From assembly GCA_002785065.1 (NCBI GenBank), contig PFLI01000175.1:1-8137 (forward strand): a DNA stretch of 8,137 nucleotides, in the 5' to 3' direction. Position 1 is the stretch's first letter. Each line of letters starts with the position of its first letter. Position numbers and translations under genes: made by a program. Of this stretch, positions 7,590-8,137 are shown piece by piece. The DNA comes from Candidatus Roizmanbacteria bacterium CG_4_10_14_0_8_um_filter_33_9 (GTDB lineage: Bacteria; Patescibacteriota; Microgenomatia; UBA1406; GWC2-37-13). Below the pieces are notes generated by a model. The model was not told where the DNA came from and made no database searches. It worked only from the letters and a program-made list of their open reading frames with translations.

Positions 7590-8137
7590 ACACTTTATAC
7601 TGACCATCTTTAAAAATAGGTCGATAGTCTGAGGCCACGATAAGTTCTTGCACTACATTTGTATAAATTTCATCTTGTTTTAAGATAATATATTTTACAT
7701 TAAGTGAAGTTAATTCTTTTTTAATTTCATCTATCTGATAAGGAAAATTGCTGATCACCGGCTCTTTGGGTTTTTCTTTTAAAGGATTATAGTTTCCTTT
7801 ATCGATAATTTTTGTTAGATAATTAATAAATTTTAAGTTTTCATAATAGTCAAAAACCGAGTCAGACACTCTTGCCAGATAACCTCCAATTATTGGTTTT
7901 CCGTGGATCAATTGACCAGCCATTGGTTGGATCGCGTGAACAAATCCTATATATTGAAAGCCATCTCGAACTGTAAAGGGAATTTCTAATACTGTTCCCT
8001 GGGGTTTATCTTTTAAATAATTATAAATTTGAGTTGGAATTTCCTGGTTTAATTTTGTCGGAATAGCATAAAATTGGTCAATAAAAAAAACTAAAAATAA
8101 ACTTATTAATAAAATAGTTTGTTTTCTTTTATTTAAT
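7579..8137 (-). CDS. A0: partial YfhO/GT-C-like membrane protein, C-terminal 185 residues, no beta-sandwich tail
   Basis: The gene enters from beyond the window's right edge; the frame is open from 8136 to a TAA at 7581-7579, giving 185 residues. The methionine at 7923 is internal, because homology continues upstream of it. The visible part begins with the last membrane helix (residues about 6-21, ending near FFIDQFYAIP), aligning with residue ~423 onward of A2, so roughly 420 residues are missing. A soluble domain follows, with VLEIPFTVRDGF (about residues 49-60), GQLIHGKPIIGGYLAR (74-89) and LNVKYIIL, each matched in A1 and A2. By the topology of A1/A2 it should lie outside the cytoplasm. 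The protein stops at ...YKVYEN, exactly where A1 and A2 enter a further ~120-residue beta-sandwich-like domain. It is a shorter relative rather than a broken gene, since its end is homologous and in frame. It overlaps A1. Probable role: sugar transfer to surface glycan, inferred from family only. Confidence 0.85.
   Translation of the reverse strand, partial: LNKRKQTILLISLFLVFFIDQFYAIPTKLNQEIPTQIYNYLKDKPQGTVLEIPFTVRDGFQYIGFVHAIQPMAGQLIHGKPIIGGYLARVSDSVFDYYENLKFINYLTKIIDKGNYNPLKEKPKEPVISNFPYQIDEIKKELTSLNVKYIILKQDEIYTNVVQELIVASDYRPIFKDGQYKVYEN

Noticed and set aside
7579..7923. A separate small 114-residue gene starting at 7923
   Set aside because: The same frame stays open to the window edge, and the upstream residues (VLEIPFTVRDGF) match A1 and A2, so this methionine is internal to A0.

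Overview
The window is wholly coding. It is AT-rich (roughly 30% G+C by eye) and is read entirely from the minus strand, so transcription runs from high to low coordinates. It holds five consecutive genes for large integral-membrane proteins: two run off the window edges and three are complete. There is no intergenic gap longer than 2 bases, and I see no RNA gene, mobile element, CRISPR array, promoter or terminator. The standard bacterial code fits: the ORFs are uninterrupted, and TAA and TGA both act as stops.

In transcription order the genes are A0 (8137-7579, 3' part only), A1 (7589-5346), B1 (5349-3556), A2 (3553-1310) and B2 (1308-1, 5' part only). A0, A1 and A2 are paralogues of one family. 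It has a multi-pass membrane core resembling YfhO-like/GT-C-type membrane glycosyltransferases, then a soluble, probably extracytoplasmic domain. In A1 and A2, but not A0, a C-terminal beta-sandwich-like domain follows. B1 and B2 are paralogues of a second GT-C-like family with an ISLGNxD loop motif. The array is therefore A-A-B-A-B, in which A1-B1 and A2-B2 look like a duplicated two-gene unit. No B2 sequence beyond residue 436 and no A0 sequence before its last membrane helix is visible.

The junctions are very tight: an 11-base overlap, a 4-base ATGA overlap, a 2-base gap and a 1-base gap. No clear Shine-Dalgarno motif precedes any start, which suggests translational coupling within one long operon.

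The likely role is assembly or decoration of cell-surface glycan from lipid-linked sugars, with active sites facing outside. This is inferred from family resemblance and topology only; no substrate can be named. Low G+C, lack of Shine-Dalgarno sites and paralogous arrays of giant envelope membrane proteins would suit a Candidate Phyla Radiation (Patescibacteria) bacterium such as a Microgenomates-type lineage. No taxonomic marker is present, so this is a guess.
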